Origin: Anaerolineae bacterium
GTDB lineage: Bacteria > Chloroflexota > Anaerolineae > Promineifilales > Promineifilaceae
DNA length: 64,000 nucleotides
Assembly (NCBI GenBank): GCA_023954475.1
Contig: JAMLHW010000006.1
Span: 185,547 to 249,546, forward strand
Reading direction: 5' to 3'
Positions within the stretch are counted from its first letter, which is position 1. Each line of letters begins with the position of its first letter. The notes below the pieces were generated by a model. It was given only the letters and a program-made list of their open reading frames with translations. It was not told where the DNA came from and searched no databases. Both the position numbers and the translations under genes were made by a program. Positions 1-9,009 of the stretch are shown piece by piece.

Positions 1-85
1 TGCATCGCGTGTGCCCAATGGGCGAGGGCAGGTGTTTCCATTGCGGGCAGAGTTGGGATCATGGGATGATTTCGGCCGATAACAC

Positions 86-559
86 CTACAGCGGAATGTC
101 GGTTGTCGATTTGATCTCGCGCAGTGCGATACTGGTGCGCAGCTTGTCGATTGCCGGGATGGGCGTCAGTTTGTTCATCAGGAATGATTCGAGATGCTTA
201 CGGTTGCGGACGATGATCTTGAGCAAATAGTCGTACTCGCCGGTAACATGATGGCATTCGAGTACTTCCGGTAACTGCTGTACTGTATCGCGGAAATTGG
301 TGACACTATCCAGTTTGTGACGTTGCAGCGTGATGTGGACGAAGCAGAGCATATCATAGCCGATTGCTTCGCGGTCGAGAATTGCCGTATAACGCTGAAT
401 AATGCCGGCATCTTCCAGTTTGCGCAGCCGCTTTTGCAATCCGCTGGGAGACAGATCGACGCGGCGTGCCAGATCGGCATTGCTGGTGCGAGCGTCTTCT
501 TGTAATTGCCGCAGCAAGGTGCGGTCAGTTTCGTCGAATCCGTTATCGAAATCGGTCAT
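86..559 (-). CDS. Lrp/AsnC-family transcriptional regulator
   Basis: About 157 residues with the two-part Lrp/AsnC plan. An N-terminal winged helix-turn-helix carries the recognition segment LSPSGLQKRLRKLEDAG. A C-terminal RAM/AsnC ligand domain has the family signature CHHVTGEYDYLLKI. Family members sense amino acids or related metabolites and repress or activate nearby metabolic genes, often including themselves. The frame stays open to a GTG at 598, giving 13 more residues. I prefer the ATG at 559 because an inverted repeat at 570-590 would then sit in the leader, but neither start has a clear Shine-Dalgarno. The regulated genes cannot be named; the nearest divergent gene is a lipoprotein hydrolase. 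Confidence 0.88.
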   Translation of the reverse strand: MTDFDNGFDETDRTLLRQLQEDARTSNADLARRVDLSPSGLQKRLRKLEDAGIIQRYTAILDREAIGYDMLCFVHITLQRHKLDSVTNFRDTVQQLPEVLECHHVTGEYDYLLKIIVRNRKHLESFLMNKLTPIPAIDKLRTSIALREIKSTTDIPL

Positions 560-569
560 AATCGCGTAT

Positions 570-590
570 TGAGTATATGTTATGTACTCA
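570..590. promoter_or_regulatory. Inverted repeat upstream of the Lrp/AsnC gene, possible operator
   Basis: The sequence TGAGTA, nine A/T-rich bases, then TACTCA forms an imperfect palindrome just upstream of the preferred start of the Lrp-like gene. Lrp/AsnC proteins commonly autoregulate through A/T-rich palindromes of about 15-20 bp. If the GTG at 598 is the true start, the repeat lies in coding sequence and this call weakens. Confidence 0.35.
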
Positions 591-764
591 TTATACACCT
601 GTGGAACATGAAATCAACCATGCAATCAAAAAACGTGCAGAAATGTGTGTATTTGGGCGAAGAATGGAGATCGAGCCATGTGTTGAGCAAACGGGCTGCT
701 TCGGCCGAAATGTGAATGCAAATTCGATGTAACTGCTCATTATTTTGCCCGATTCAATGAGTTG

Positions 765-770
765 TTACAA
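765..770 (+). promoter_or_regulatory. Candidate -10 element (TACAAT) for a leaderless hydrolase mRNA
   Basis: TACAAT ends six bases before the ATG at 778, so transcription would begin at or next to the start codon. There is no Shine-Dalgarno before that ATG. A convincing -35 box at 17-bp spacing is not visible. Confidence 0.4.
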
Positions 771-777
771 TAACGCT

Positions 778-1893
778 ATGCAATTCAGATTATGCTTGGT
801 TACAGTTATTTTGAGTGTTTTCCTTTTGTCGGGATGTCGTGAAGCGGCGCTATCGATTCCGGTAACGCCGGGGATGACAGCGACTGCAACCGCGGTGCCG
901 CAGATATCACCGCCGCCTGCAACACCTGCCGCACCATCGACGCCGGTACCGACAGCGTCGCCAACGCCAACGCCGACGGCGACGGCTACGTCGACAGCGA
1001 CGGCCACGCCGCTACCCACCGCGACCCCTGATCCGTACGCTGCCTTGTCCATTGATGCATTGGCTAAGCGCACCTATGGCGGCGGACAGCTTGAAATCGT
1101 CGATCTTCTATTGGAAACGGAAACGTTCAAACGCTATCTGATCACGTATCCCAGTGACGGTTTGACCATTTACGGTTTTATGAATGTGCCGAACGAAGGT
1201 GTGAAGTTTCCCGTCGCGTTGGTCTTGCACGGTTACATTGATCCTGAAGCGTATGAAGTTGAGGCGTATACGACGCGTTATGCCGACAAACTGGCTGAAG
1301 CAGGCTACTTCGTCATTCATCCCAACTTTCGCAACTATCCGCCGTCTGACAATGGCCCGGATCCTTACCGCATTGGCTACGCAACCGATATTTTGAATCT
1401 GATCGCTATTTTACGCGAGCAAAGCCGAGATCCGGATGGCGTTTTACGCCGTGCCGAAGCAGACTATATTCATTTGATGGGGCACAGTATGGGTGGTGGC
1501 GTGGCGCTGCGCGTGGCGACGGTTTGGCCCGATGCTGTCAAAGCGGTTGTTCTCTACGGTTCAATGAGTGGTGATGAGCGGTTGAACTACGAACAAATCA
1601 GTGAATGGACGGACGGTCGGGTGGGGGCGTTTGAACTGGACGCTTCGGCCGAAACGCTGGCTCAAATTTCACCCATTGATCATCTCGACCGGTTGCAAAG
1701 TCCCATTGCAATTCACCACAGCCACGCTGATACGGTCGTGCCGGTGGCCTGGTCTGAGGCATTGTGTGCTGAATTGGAAGCGCTAGGCCATCCTGTGGCG
1801 TGCTATTTCTATAACGGTGTGCCGCATACGTTCAATGGCCCCACTGACGAGCTGTTTATGGGACGGATGATCGATTTTTTCCGCGAGAATTAG
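778..1893 (+). CDS. Lipoprotein alpha/beta-hydrolase (S9/dienelactone-hydrolase-like)
   Basis: 371 residues from the ATG at 778; an upstream in-frame TTG at 745 would bury the signal peptide. Residues 1-20 form a lipoprotein signal ending in lipobox LLSGC. A Thr/Pro/Ala-rich linker of roughly 50 residues follows, typical of Chloroflexota surface proteins. The rest is an alpha/beta hydrolase. LVLHGY forms the oxyanion region, GHSMGGG holds the nucleophile serine, HADTVVP the likely acid and VPHTFN the histidine. It probably hydrolyses an ester or peptide at the outer membrane face; substrate unknown. The gene stands alone and its stop overlaps by four bases the end of the convergent DUF3179 gene. 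Confidence 0.82.
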   Translation: MQFRLCLVTVILSVFLLSGCREAALSIPVTPGMTATATAVPQISPPPATPAAPSTPVPTASPTPTPTATATSTATATPLPTATPDPYAALSIDALAKRTYGGGQLEIVDLLLETETFKRYLITYPSDGLTIYGFMNVPNEGVKFPVALVLHGYIDPEAYEVEAYTTRYADKLAEAGYFVIHPNFRNYPPSDNGPDPYRIGYATDILNLIAILREQSRDPDGVLRRAEADYIHLMGHSMGGGVALRVATVWPDAVKAVVLYGSMSGDERLNYEQISEWTDGRVGAFELDASAETLAQISPIDHLDRLQSPIAIHHSHADTVVPVAWSEALCAELEALGHPVACYFYNGVPHTFNGPTDELFMGRMIDFFREN

Positions 1894-3029
1894 CCGCCGG
1901 TTGCAATTGGCATGCCGTAGACATCAGTGTGGGGATAGATATCAGTCCACGCAAACCAAAAGACGAGTGGAGCAGAAAGGCGCGAAAGTCGTTGGCCCGC
2001 CAAAGGACCTGATTGCGCGATTCCGGTACGTATCTCCCACTTTGAATTTGTCTCTCGATCACGCACAACTGTTGCATCGTCAGTGCGTTCAAATGATAAC
2101 ATACGGTCGTCAACAAGGCGGCTGTAAGCGTGAGCGCTCTGGAATCCGCTATCGTAGAAGACGACGATTGGTATTGCATCAAGCGTGTCGTTGATCACGT
2201 TTTCCGCAGCGATTGCTTGCAAGTCGTAGGCGCGAGCCTGGTCGTTGAGGACGAGACCGGTTACCAGTTGTTTGGCGCTGAGGGTTTCGTTGCGTTCAGC
2301 TCCTGTATCGAATCCGGCAGCACCGCCCACATAATAGCTGCTGTACGGATCGACGATGTCGGCCGCACGCAGGCCGAGTTTTTCGGCCGAAATAATACGC
2401 GTTTGTGGATATGCCGTTTTCCATTCGCCCCAACGATTCAGCGATGAACTGTAGAAATCGAGTTGTGTGCCGCTTTGAGCGCCACGCAGCCCTTCACCGA
2501 GCAATTGGCTCCACAACGTGTTTGTCTGGTGATCGTACATGACCAGATTATTGCGGTAGAGAAATCCTGAAACCCCAAACGTTAGCTCTCGCGGCGTGTT
2601 GTGTGTGGTCACGACGCGATCAAAGACGATGGCCGTAAAACAAAGCGGGCACCAGGTGACGGCGACAGGCTGTCCACCAATCGTGTCGTTGGCGATTTCG
2701 TGCAAACTGAGCAAACGAATGGGGTAAGCACGCGCATCGCCATTGATTGCCACGCCGATGACGAGATCATCATCCCGCCATTCGCGGCTGCCGTCTTGTG
2801 CTGAGACGAAGACGGTGTCGTCCAGAAATAGAGCGGGAATGGCGTCGTCATCGGCCGCGAGCAGGAGTTCGCCTGGTGCCAGGCGTCGTGTGGCGCGGTC
2901 TTGCGTAATCGGTTGGTCAGTAACAGCAGCGTGCGGCAGTGTACTATTGCAGGCTGACAGGACTAACAACAGGATCAAAAGCAGAATTAGAGTGGTGAGA
3001 TTTCGGCCGAAATAATGTCGAATTGGCAT
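1890..3029 (-). CDS. DUF3179-domain lipoprotein
   Basis: 379 residues. The N-terminus is a lipoprotein signal (LILLLILLLVLSAC). The remainder matches DUF3179, whose hallmarks are VTWCPLCFTAIVFDR and FGVSGFLYRNNLVMYD followed by TNTLWSQ. The function of DUF3179 proteins is not established. The conserved CPLC pair suggests a redox or metal site, but that is inference. A weak Shine-Dalgarno (CAGGA) precedes the ATG at 3029. It is on the same strand as the upstream opp operon but separated from it by a terminator-like hairpin at 3083-3114, so it probably has its own promoter. Confidence 0.85.
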   Translation of the reverse strand: MPIRHYFGRNLTTLILLLILLLVLSACNSTLPHAAVTDQPITQDRATRRLAPGELLLAADDDAIPALFLDDTVFVSAQDGSREWRDDDLVIGVAINGDARAYPIRLLSLHEIANDTIGGQPVAVTWCPLCFTAIVFDRVVTTHNTPRELTFGVSGFLYRNNLVMYDHQTNTLWSQLLGEGLRGAQSGTQLDFYSSSLNRWGEWKTAYPQTRIISAEKLGLRAADIVDPYSSYYVGGAAGFDTGAERNETLSAKQLVTGLVLNDQARAYDLQAIAAENVINDTLDAIPIVVFYDSGFQSAHAYSRLVDDRMLSFERTDDATVVRDRETNSKWEIRTGIAQSGPLAGQRLSRLSAPLVFWFAWTDIYPHTDVYGMPIATGG

Positions 3030-3082
3030 GTCCTGATCTTGTCACAAGGTAGCCCACATGACCGTATACGTGCTTACAAACG

Positions 3083-3114
3083 AAAAAGAGGTGATCATCA
3101 TTGACGACCACCTC
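3083..3114 (-). terminator. Rho-independent terminator for the opp operon
   Basis: Read on the minus strand, GAGGTGGTC pairs with GATCACCTC around a short loop and is followed directly by TTTTT (plus-strand A-run 3083-3087). It lies 42 bases after the stop of the SH3-like lipoprotein gene and fits the end of the opp operon. Confidence 0.7.
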
Positions 3115-3155
3115 CTTTCGTTACGAAACTCAACGTACAAATAGCTCAAATCGAT

Positions 3156-3536
3156 CTAGCCGTCCGTATTGATATGATCGAGTGAAATCCAACCAACACC
3201 ACCAGGGGACTGAATCTGATACCATTCGACACCATTTACACGTGTAACTTCGATAATTTCAACCTGATCACCACGAGGTGCTTGCCCACTCACAGTGCTT
3301 GTTCCGGGTTCGGCAACAAATAAGACCAGAAAGCCACCACCGGGATCTTTAATTGTCACGACATCGCCAATAGCATAGGTCGTTGCGGACTCATCTGCCG
3401 TCAAAGTAGGCGTAGCTGTCGGCAAAGCACGTGCAGTTGCTTCTTCTGGTGTCAGAATTTCGCCAGCTTGGCTACATGCAAGTGCTGTCAACACAAGCAA
3501 AGCAATGAGCCAAATTACCGACTTGCGTAGATTCAT
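3156..3536 (-). CDS. Small SH3-like (SH3b) lipoprotein
   Basis: 126 residues. The signal peptide ends in lipobox LTALAC, followed by a short TPT-rich linker (residues 35-50). The C-terminal ~75 residues resemble a bacterial SH3 domain: a run of short strands with VEIIEVTRVNGVEWYQIQ and a terminal GWISLDHI. SH3b domains usually bind peptidoglycan or peptides. A strong AGGAGG lies 7-8 bases before the ATG at 3536. It follows oppC by 47 bases and precedes the terminator, so it is probably the last cistron of the peptide-import operon, perhaps anchoring or assisting the importer at the envelope. That role is inferred from position only. Confidence 0.75.
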   Translation of the reverse strand: MNLRKSVIWLIALLVLTALACSQAGEILTPEEATARALPTATPTLTADESATTYAIGDVVTIKDPGGGFLVLFVAEPGTSTVSGQAPRGDQVEIIEVTRVNGVEWYQIQSPGGVGWISLDHINTDG

Positions 3537-3583
3537 ATCGTTTTCATCCTCCTGATTGTGACCTAAGAACGTGCTAGGCGGCT

Positions 3584-4612
3584 TTACTTACCGCGCAGTT
3601 GTGGGTCAAACGCATCGCGTAAACCATCGCCCATGAAGTTAAACGCCAGCGTTGTGAGGGCCAGCGCAATGCCCGGGATCAATACGAGATGCGGATTAGA
3701 CTTGAGACCCTGGTAACCCTCATTGATCATCGCGCCCCAACTCGGAGTTGGCGGGTTGACGCCCAGTCCAATAAAACTCAATGTCGCTTCAAGAAAAATG
3801 TAACCGGGAATCGCCAGACTCTCCGCAATCAGCAATGGACCAATAATATTAGGCACTAGATGCTGTTGGATAATACGTCTGTCAGAAGCGCCCATGGCTG
3901 TTGCCGCCTCGACAAACTCCTTTTGCTTGTAAGAGAGTACTTGGCCACGCGCCAGGCGCGCCAATCCAATCCAGTTCAACGCGCCTACAGCGATGAAAAC
4001 AAACATCAAGCCGCCGGTAAGCTGGTTAAGATTGATCAGCACCCCGGCGACGCCTGAATCGACGCCCGCACGGGCCAATGCCTGGAAATAGACCGTCATG
4101 AGAATGATGATGGGCAGTACCGGCACAGCGTAGAGAAAGTCGACAATGCGCATCATGAGGTTATCGACCCAGCCGCCGGAAAAGCCGGAAATCGTCCCAT
4201 AGATGATGCCAATGATCAGCGCCACGGATGCCGCCACAATGGCTACTGCTAAGGAGACACGCGAGCCATATGCGACGCGACTCCACAAATCGCGCCCTAG
4301 CGAATCCGAACCAGCGAGGAAGATGGTACAGCCCCACTCGATGGGTGTGTCTTTCCAGTGACACGCCTCTAGTTTGTCCGTGGTGACAATGTAGCCGGTC
4401 ATTGGTTTCTGGCGTGTGTAGGCGTTGTTCTGGTGAGCAAAGTTGTACGGTGTGATAAACGGAGCCAGTAAAGCGCCCAACAGCAATATGATGATGAACA
4501 CCATACCACCAACAGCAACTTTATTGCGTCGAAACTCACGCCATGCGTCCTGGGCAGGACTACGCGATGCAACTTTTTCTTCAACGACTTCAATTGGTTT
4601 TACAGCAGCCAT
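3584..4612 (-). CDS. oppC: Oligopeptide ABC transporter permease, OppC/DppC type
   Basis: 342 residues. It has the OppC_N segment (AWREFRRNKVAVGGMVFIIILLLGALLAPF) and the BPD_transp_1 fold with several membrane helices. The EAA loop reads EAATAMGASDRRIIQQHLVPNI, the contact site for the ATPase subunits. The GSDSLGRDLWSR motif is typical of OppC/DppC. The ATG at 4612 is chosen over 4630 because AGGAG lies 7 bases before it. With OppB it forms the membrane channel of a peptide or nickel-type importer driven by OppD/OppF and fed by OppA. The substrate cannot be read from sequence. Confidence 0.92.
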   Translation of the reverse strand: MAAVKPIEVVEEKVASRSPAQDAWREFRRNKVAVGGMVFIIILLLGALLAPFITPYNFAHQNNAYTRQKPMTGYIVTTDKLEACHWKDTPIEWGCTIFLAGSDSLGRDLWSRVAYGSRVSLAVAIVAASVALIIGIIYGTISGFSGGWVDNLMMRIVDFLYAVPVLPIIILMTVYFQALARAGVDSGVAGVLINLNQLTGGLMFVFIAVGALNWIGLARLARGQVLSYKQKEFVEAATAMGASDRRIIQQHLVPNIIGPLLIAESLAIPGYIFLEATLSFIGLGVNPPTPSWGAMINEGYQGLKSNPHLVLIPGIALALTTLAFNFMGDGLRDAFDPQLRGK

Positions 4613-4693
4613 GTGGTTCTCCTGAATCAAAGCTGAAGGATGGGGGATGAAGGCTGAAAAGGCTTTCCGCGTACATCCCGCCGCCTTCTTTTT

Positions 4694-5665
4694 TTAGTCG
4701 TAGCGAATTCGCGGGTCGAGCCATCCGTAAAGAATATCGACAAACAAATTACCGGCTACCAGCAGGACGGCATAGATAATCGTCAAACTGGTCAGCAGGA
4801 AATACTCGCGCTGACCGATGCTGGAGATGAACTTGCGTCCCATCCCGTTTAGAGCAAAAATCTGTTCGATAACCAGGCTACCGGTCACGGCGCCTGCCAG
4901 CAATGGGCCTAGTAGGGTGGCGACGGGAATAAGTGAGTTTTTCAGTGCGTGGACAATGATGATTGAGCGTTCCCGCAACCCTTTGGAGCGGGCCGTACGG
5001 ATGTAGTCAGCGCTGAGTACTTCGAGCAGACCGGCGCGCGTCAGGCGGGCAATGACGGCAGACATGCCGGTTCCCAGTGCAAAAACGGGTAGTACGGCGT
5101 GCCAGAAGAAATCGGCCGAAAGTTGTGGAAAGATGCCCAGTACCCATGGCGGTTCAGCTCCCCAGAACGCCACCGGAAACCAGCCGAGCGATACAGCAAA
5201 TACATAGATCAGAATTGGCCCCAACACGAGGTTGGGGATGGACACCCCCAGCACGGCAAAAAACGTCGCCGTGTAATCAATGGGCGAATTATGGTACAAA
5301 GCCGCTAAAATGCCGGCGGGAATACCTATGATAAATCCCAGCATCACCGCCATAATCCCCAGTTGAAACGAAACGGGGAACGTCTGCGCGACAATATCAT
5401 TGACATCCTGTGCCTGGGAGCGCATCAATGGACCGAGATCCCCCTTGGCGATGTTGCTGGCATAGAGGACAAACTGTTCCATGACCGGTTTATCCAGCCC
5501 ATAGCGTCGCTCCATAATACGGCGCATGTTCTCGGGCATCTCGCGTTCGCCGACGGTGTCAAATGGGCCACCCGGCAAAGCCTGAACCAGCAAAAATGAC
5601 GCCAGTAAAATGAAAAATAATACTGGTATCGAAATCAGGATGCGGCGTATGATGTATTGAATCAT
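4694..5665 (-). CDS. oppB: Oligopeptide ABC transporter permease, OppB/DppB type
   Basis: 323 residues of the OppB family. It starts with the characteristic IRRILISIPVLFFILLASFLLVQALPGGPFD and contains the EAA-type loop with RTARSKGLRERSIIIVHALKNSLIPV. It ends in a hydrophobic segment and the usual DPRIRYD tail. AGGAGG stands 6 bases before the ATG at 5665. A 273-base gap containing a strong hairpin separates it from oppA upstream; oppC follows after 81 bases. It forms the inner-membrane pore together with OppC. Confidence 0.93.
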   Translation of the reverse strand: MIQYIIRRILISIPVLFFILLASFLLVQALPGGPFDTVGEREMPENMRRIMERRYGLDKPVMEQFVLYASNIAKGDLGPLMRSQAQDVNDIVAQTFPVSFQLGIMAVMLGFIIGIPAGILAALYHNSPIDYTATFFAVLGVSIPNLVLGPILIYVFAVSLGWFPVAFWGAEPPWVLGIFPQLSADFFWHAVLPVFALGTGMSAVIARLTRAGLLEVLSADYIRTARSKGLRERSIIIVHALKNSLIPVATLLGPLLAGAVTGSLVIEQIFALNGMGRKFISSIGQREYFLLTSLTIIYAVLLVAGNLFVDILYGWLDPRIRYD

Positions 5666-5883
5666 GTTTGCCTCCTACGCATTGTGTAGATTGACTATCA
5701 AAGTGAACGATTTTGAAAAAATAGTACTGGAAGTTTCGTAAACTGCCAGTTTGATACCAAGGAATTATAAATGACAGGTGATAAGGCAGTAAATGATCGG
5801 CCGATTGAAATAGCGACTCAGACTGCCCGCTGATCAACCAATTTATAAGACTGTAAACGGTTTACCTGCTGCGGATGGAACGA

Positions 5884-5917
5884 AGGTGAGGAGCAGCCGA
5901 GAGGCTACTCCCCACCT
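5884..5917 (-). other. Intercistronic stem-loop between oppA and oppB
   Basis: A long GC-rich hairpin (AGGTG, GGAG and AGCC arms pairing around CTCTC or GAGA, with single mismatches) lies just after the oppA stop. It has no following T-run. Such structures after the first, highly expressed binding-protein cistron often slow 3' decay or partly terminate transcription, so OppA is made in excess of the permeases. That role is inferred. Confidence 0.55.
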
Positions 5918-5938
5918 CTTATAGAAAGTTACAACAGA

Positions 5939-7825
5939 CTATTGGCCGCGAGCCGTTAGCTGTGTGTCTTGATCGATGGTCCAGTTATACCACTGGTTGC
6001 CACCGAACAGAGAACGCGTACCGTCGAGCCAATTGTGGCGAGCCTGCGAAGCGATACGCAGGTAGATCGGCATAATCGGGAAAGTTCCCTCTTCGCCGAA
6101 CAACGCCTCTTCGATGGCGCGGTATTTTGCAATACGGCTTTCGGGATCCGGATCGGTGCGGGCATCGACGATCATCTCATCGACTGCATCACACTCGCGT
6201 TTCTGGCGGTTGGAACCTTCACACCACAGCACGTCGCCAACCCAGTTGTTCTGGTCAGCGTAGTCCGGGCCCCAGCCCAGTGTCCACATGTGCGGCGCTT
6301 CAGCCGGATCGTCGGAAGCAGTTGCGTCAAGCAGTTCGCTGAACGGCAATTGCTCGATTTGAATCAGGTCGGGTGAACATCCCAGATTCTCGGCCCAGTT
6401 TGCCTGAACAAATTCGATCCAGTTCAAGGTGCTTGCGCCACTATAACCCAACAATGTTATTTGCGGGAAGCCTTCGCAATTCGGATAACCTGCTTCAGCT
6501 AAACGCTCGGCAGCATACTCTGGATTGAAGCCGACACCAACCTCATCGATTGGAACAGCACCAAAGATGCCGGGAGGCGCGAGATGCTTCATCGGCAAGC
6601 CTTCACCCTGGCGCACGACTTCGATGAATGCTTCGCGATCCAGCGCAGCTGAGAAAGCACGGCGGACATTCGGGTCATCGAACGGCGGTTTGTCAAAGCG
6701 GAAACCTTGATAGAAAACGGCCAGGTCAGCAACCTGATCAGTTTCATCGGCGAAGTTTTCTTTGTGAGCTTGTAGCTCAGCATCGGGGATGGCCGACTCT
6801 TCGACTTCACCGTTGAGCCACAGAGCGTAGCTGGTTGTGCTGTCTGGGACTTCGTTGGTGATGATGCGGTCAATGTTACCGGAACCTTGCATATCTTCCG
6901 GCATCAGCGGGTTGCGCAAAATGGTGCGGCGTACGCCGTGGACCCATTCGTCGAGCACGTAGTTACCACTGGTAACGATTCGACCGGCTTCAATCCAGTC
7001 TTCACCGTATTCGTCAATGACCCATTCCGGGGTAGCTGCTAATGTCCACAGCGGAGTCATCGACAGGAAGAAACCAGCTGGGAACTCAAGCTCAATGATC
7101 AGAGTTTCGGCGTCTGGTGCACTGACGCCGATGGCATCAATCAACTCAGCCGGAACATTGTCCGGATCTTCTGCATTCAGAACAGCTTCACAGCCTTTGA
7201 TTGTCGGAGCGACAACGCTGCTGTAATAGGAACCGGTGTTGGGGTTGCACGCACGTTTGATGCCGTAGACAAAGTCATAGGCGTCAACAAATGCAGGTTC
7301 TTCACCAGTCACTTCGCCGGCGTCATCAGTGACCGGACGCATTGCCTGTGTGGTTTCGCCGGTTACTGGATTGTGATAGACCCATGGAATATCGGTGCGG
7401 ATGTTGAAGGTATAAACCAATCCATCATCGCTAACCGACCAAGATGTGGCTGCTTCCGGAACAACTTCGGCCGTTTCGGCATCATAAGCTGTCAGGTGGG
7501 CAAACAAATTCTTGATGTATGCGATGGAGACTGAGTCTTCACCAGTTTGCGGGTCAAGCGATGGAATGTCAGTTGTGGAAGTAGCATACATGGTCACAGG
7601 CTCTTTTTCAGCCATGACTTCTTGCGTTACTTCAACTTCAACGACTTGCGTGACGACGACTTCCTGAATCTCAGGCGTGCCTTCGACAATCACCTCTTTC
7701 TCTTCAACCACAACACGGGTTACTTCTACGACTTCGGGTTCTGCGGTGCCACCGCAGGCTGCTAACAGCACACCCACAAAGACGAGCATGGCTACAAGCA
7801 GTAGCCCTTTCTTTGAATTGAACAT
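5939..7825 (-). CDS. oppA: Peptide ABC transporter substrate-binding lipoprotein (SBP_bac_5)
   Basis: 628 residues. A lipoprotein signal ends in LLAACGG. A Val/Glu-rich linker of about 50 residues (VEVTRVVVEEKEV and similar) follows, a style common in Chloroflexota binding proteins. The main body is the family-5 fold, with SLDPQTGEDSVSIAYIKNLF near the start, PFDDPNVRRAFSAALDRE in the middle and a C-terminal YRAIEEALFGEEGTFPIMPIYL. AGGAGGAG precedes the ATG by 6 bases. It captures the substrate outside the membrane and delivers it to OppB/OppC. In this operon it is the third cistron, behind the two ATPases, rather than the first. Confidence 0.93.
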   Translation of the reverse strand: MFNSKKGLLLVAMLVFVGVLLAACGGTAEPEVVEVTRVVVEEKEVIVEGTPEIQEVVVTQVVEVEVTQEVMAEKEPVTMYATSTTDIPSLDPQTGEDSVSIAYIKNLFAHLTAYDAETAEVVPEAATSWSVSDDGLVYTFNIRTDIPWVYHNPVTGETTQAMRPVTDDAGEVTGEEPAFVDAYDFVYGIKRACNPNTGSYYSSVVAPTIKGCEAVLNAEDPDNVPAELIDAIGVSAPDAETLIIELEFPAGFFLSMTPLWTLAATPEWVIDEYGEDWIEAGRIVTSGNYVLDEWVHGVRRTILRNPLMPEDMQGSGNIDRIITNEVPDSTTSYALWLNGEVEESAIPDAELQAHKENFADETDQVADLAVFYQGFRFDKPPFDDPNVRRAFSAALDREAFIEVVRQGEGLPMKHLAPPGIFGAVPIDEVGVGFNPEYAAERLAEAGYPNCEGFPQITLLGYSGASTLNWIEFVQANWAENLGCSPDLIQIEQLPFSELLDATASDDPAEAPHMWTLGWGPDYADQNNWVGDVLWCEGSNRQKRECDAVDEMIVDARTDPDPESRIAKYRAIEEALFGEEGTFPIMPIYLRIASQARHNWLDGTRSLFGGNQWYNWTIDQDTQLTARGQ

Positions 7826-8001
7826 AACAAACTCCTCCTAAGAGTTTTTCAGAACATTTTGACTACAAATTGACAGGTCACATGATTTATCTTTCTACTA
7901 TTTGTCAGCATCACCCCCTTTGGTTCAGGAATAAGTGCAGTACCGGTAATACAGTGGAGAAACTGAGTTTCATTGAGAAACCCGGCTTCCCGAATCTACT
8001 A

Positions 8002-9009
8002 CTAGAGAAAATCCTCTGCGTGATGACAAGCAACGTAATGAGCCTGAAGCGTTGTCCCTAAATTGCGAAATTCGGGTTCTTCATTTTCGCATATTTCTGT
8101 AGTGAAACGACACCGGGGATGAAAACGGCACCCGCTAGGTGGATTAGCTGGGCTGGGAACATCACCCTTTAAGACAACACGGTTCGCTACGAACGTGCTT
8201 TCGGGATCGGGAACGGGAATTGCGGAAATGAGCGCCTGTGTATATGGATGCAGCGAATGCTCGTAAACTTCATCGCAATCACCCAACTCGACGATTTTAC
8301 CCAGATACATGACTGCCACGCGATCACTGATATAGCGTACCATCGACAGGTCATGGGCAATAAACAGGTAGGTCAGGCCATATTCCTGCTTGAGGTCATC
8401 GAGCAAATTGACAACTTGTGCCTGAATGGAAACGTCCAATGCCGAAATCGGCTCGTCAGCAACGATAAAGGACGGATTTGTCGCCAACGCCCGCGCGATA
8501 CCAATGCGCTGTCTCTGCCCACCAGAGAACTGGTGAGGATAACGATTTATCATGTGCGGTGCCAGACCAACAATCTCCAAAAGTTCTCGGATTCGTTCGG
8601 CTCGACTTGCGGCTGAGCCAATTGAGTGAATTTCCAGAGGCTCACCGACGATTTTACCGACGGTCATGCGCGGATTGAGCGATGCATACGGATCCTGAAA
8701 AATCATCTGCATGTTGCGGCGTACACGTCGCAAGTTGCTGGAACCAAGAGACGTGATCTCCTGACCTTCAAACAAGACTTCACCTTCAGTGGGTGCTAGT
8801 AACTGCAGAATAGTGCGTCCGGTTGTCGATTTGCCGCAACCGCTTTCACCAACCAATCCGATAGTTTCACCGCGCTTGATGTCGAATGAAACGCCATCAA
8901 CTGCTTTGACTGCTCCGGCTTCGCGTAAAAGGATGCCTTTCCGAATTGGAAAATGCTTCTTAAGATTGCGAACCTGGATGATGTATTCTTGTCCGTTTTC
9001 CTTGCTCAT
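8002..9009 (-). CDS. oppF: Oligopeptide ABC transporter ATP-binding protein, OppF/DppF type
   Basis: 335 residues. Walker A is [12 protein letters not shown], the signature is [15 protein letters not shown] and Walker B is [12 protein letters not shown]. The C-terminal oligopeptide-HPY region carries [14 protein letters not shown], a Cys-rich motif typical of Opp/Dpp ATPases. The ATG at 9009 overlaps the oppD stop as ATGA, with GGAG 7 bases upstream, so the two ATPases are translationally coupled. A longer reading from 9048 would overlap oppD heavily and is rejected. Confidence 0.93.
   Translation of the reverse strand: MSKENGQEYIIQVRNLKKHFPIRKGILLREAGAVKAVDGVSFDIKRGETIGLVGESGCGKSTTGRTILQLLAPTEGEVLFEGQEITSLGSSNLRRVRRNMQMIFQDPYASLNPRMTVGKIVGEPLEIHSIGSAASRAERIRELLEIVGLAPHMINRYPHQFSGGQRQRIGIARALATNPSFIVADEPISALDVSIQAQVVNLLDDLKQEYGLTYLFIAHDLSMVRYISDRVAVMYLGKIVELGDCDEVYEHSLHPYTQALISAIPVPDPESTFVANRVVLKGDVPSPANPPSGCRFHPRCRFTTEICENEEPEFRNLGTTLQAHYVACHHAEDFL

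Noticed and set aside
745..777. Upstream TTG start extending the lipoprotein hydrolase by 11 residues
   Set aside because: It would place polar residues before a perfect lipoprotein signal peptide; the ATG at 778 fits better.
765..1073. Minus-strand ORF opposite the hydrolase linker, encoding a Val/Gly/Ala repeat
   Set aside because: It is the reverse reading of the Thr/Pro-rich linker codons and has no independent support.
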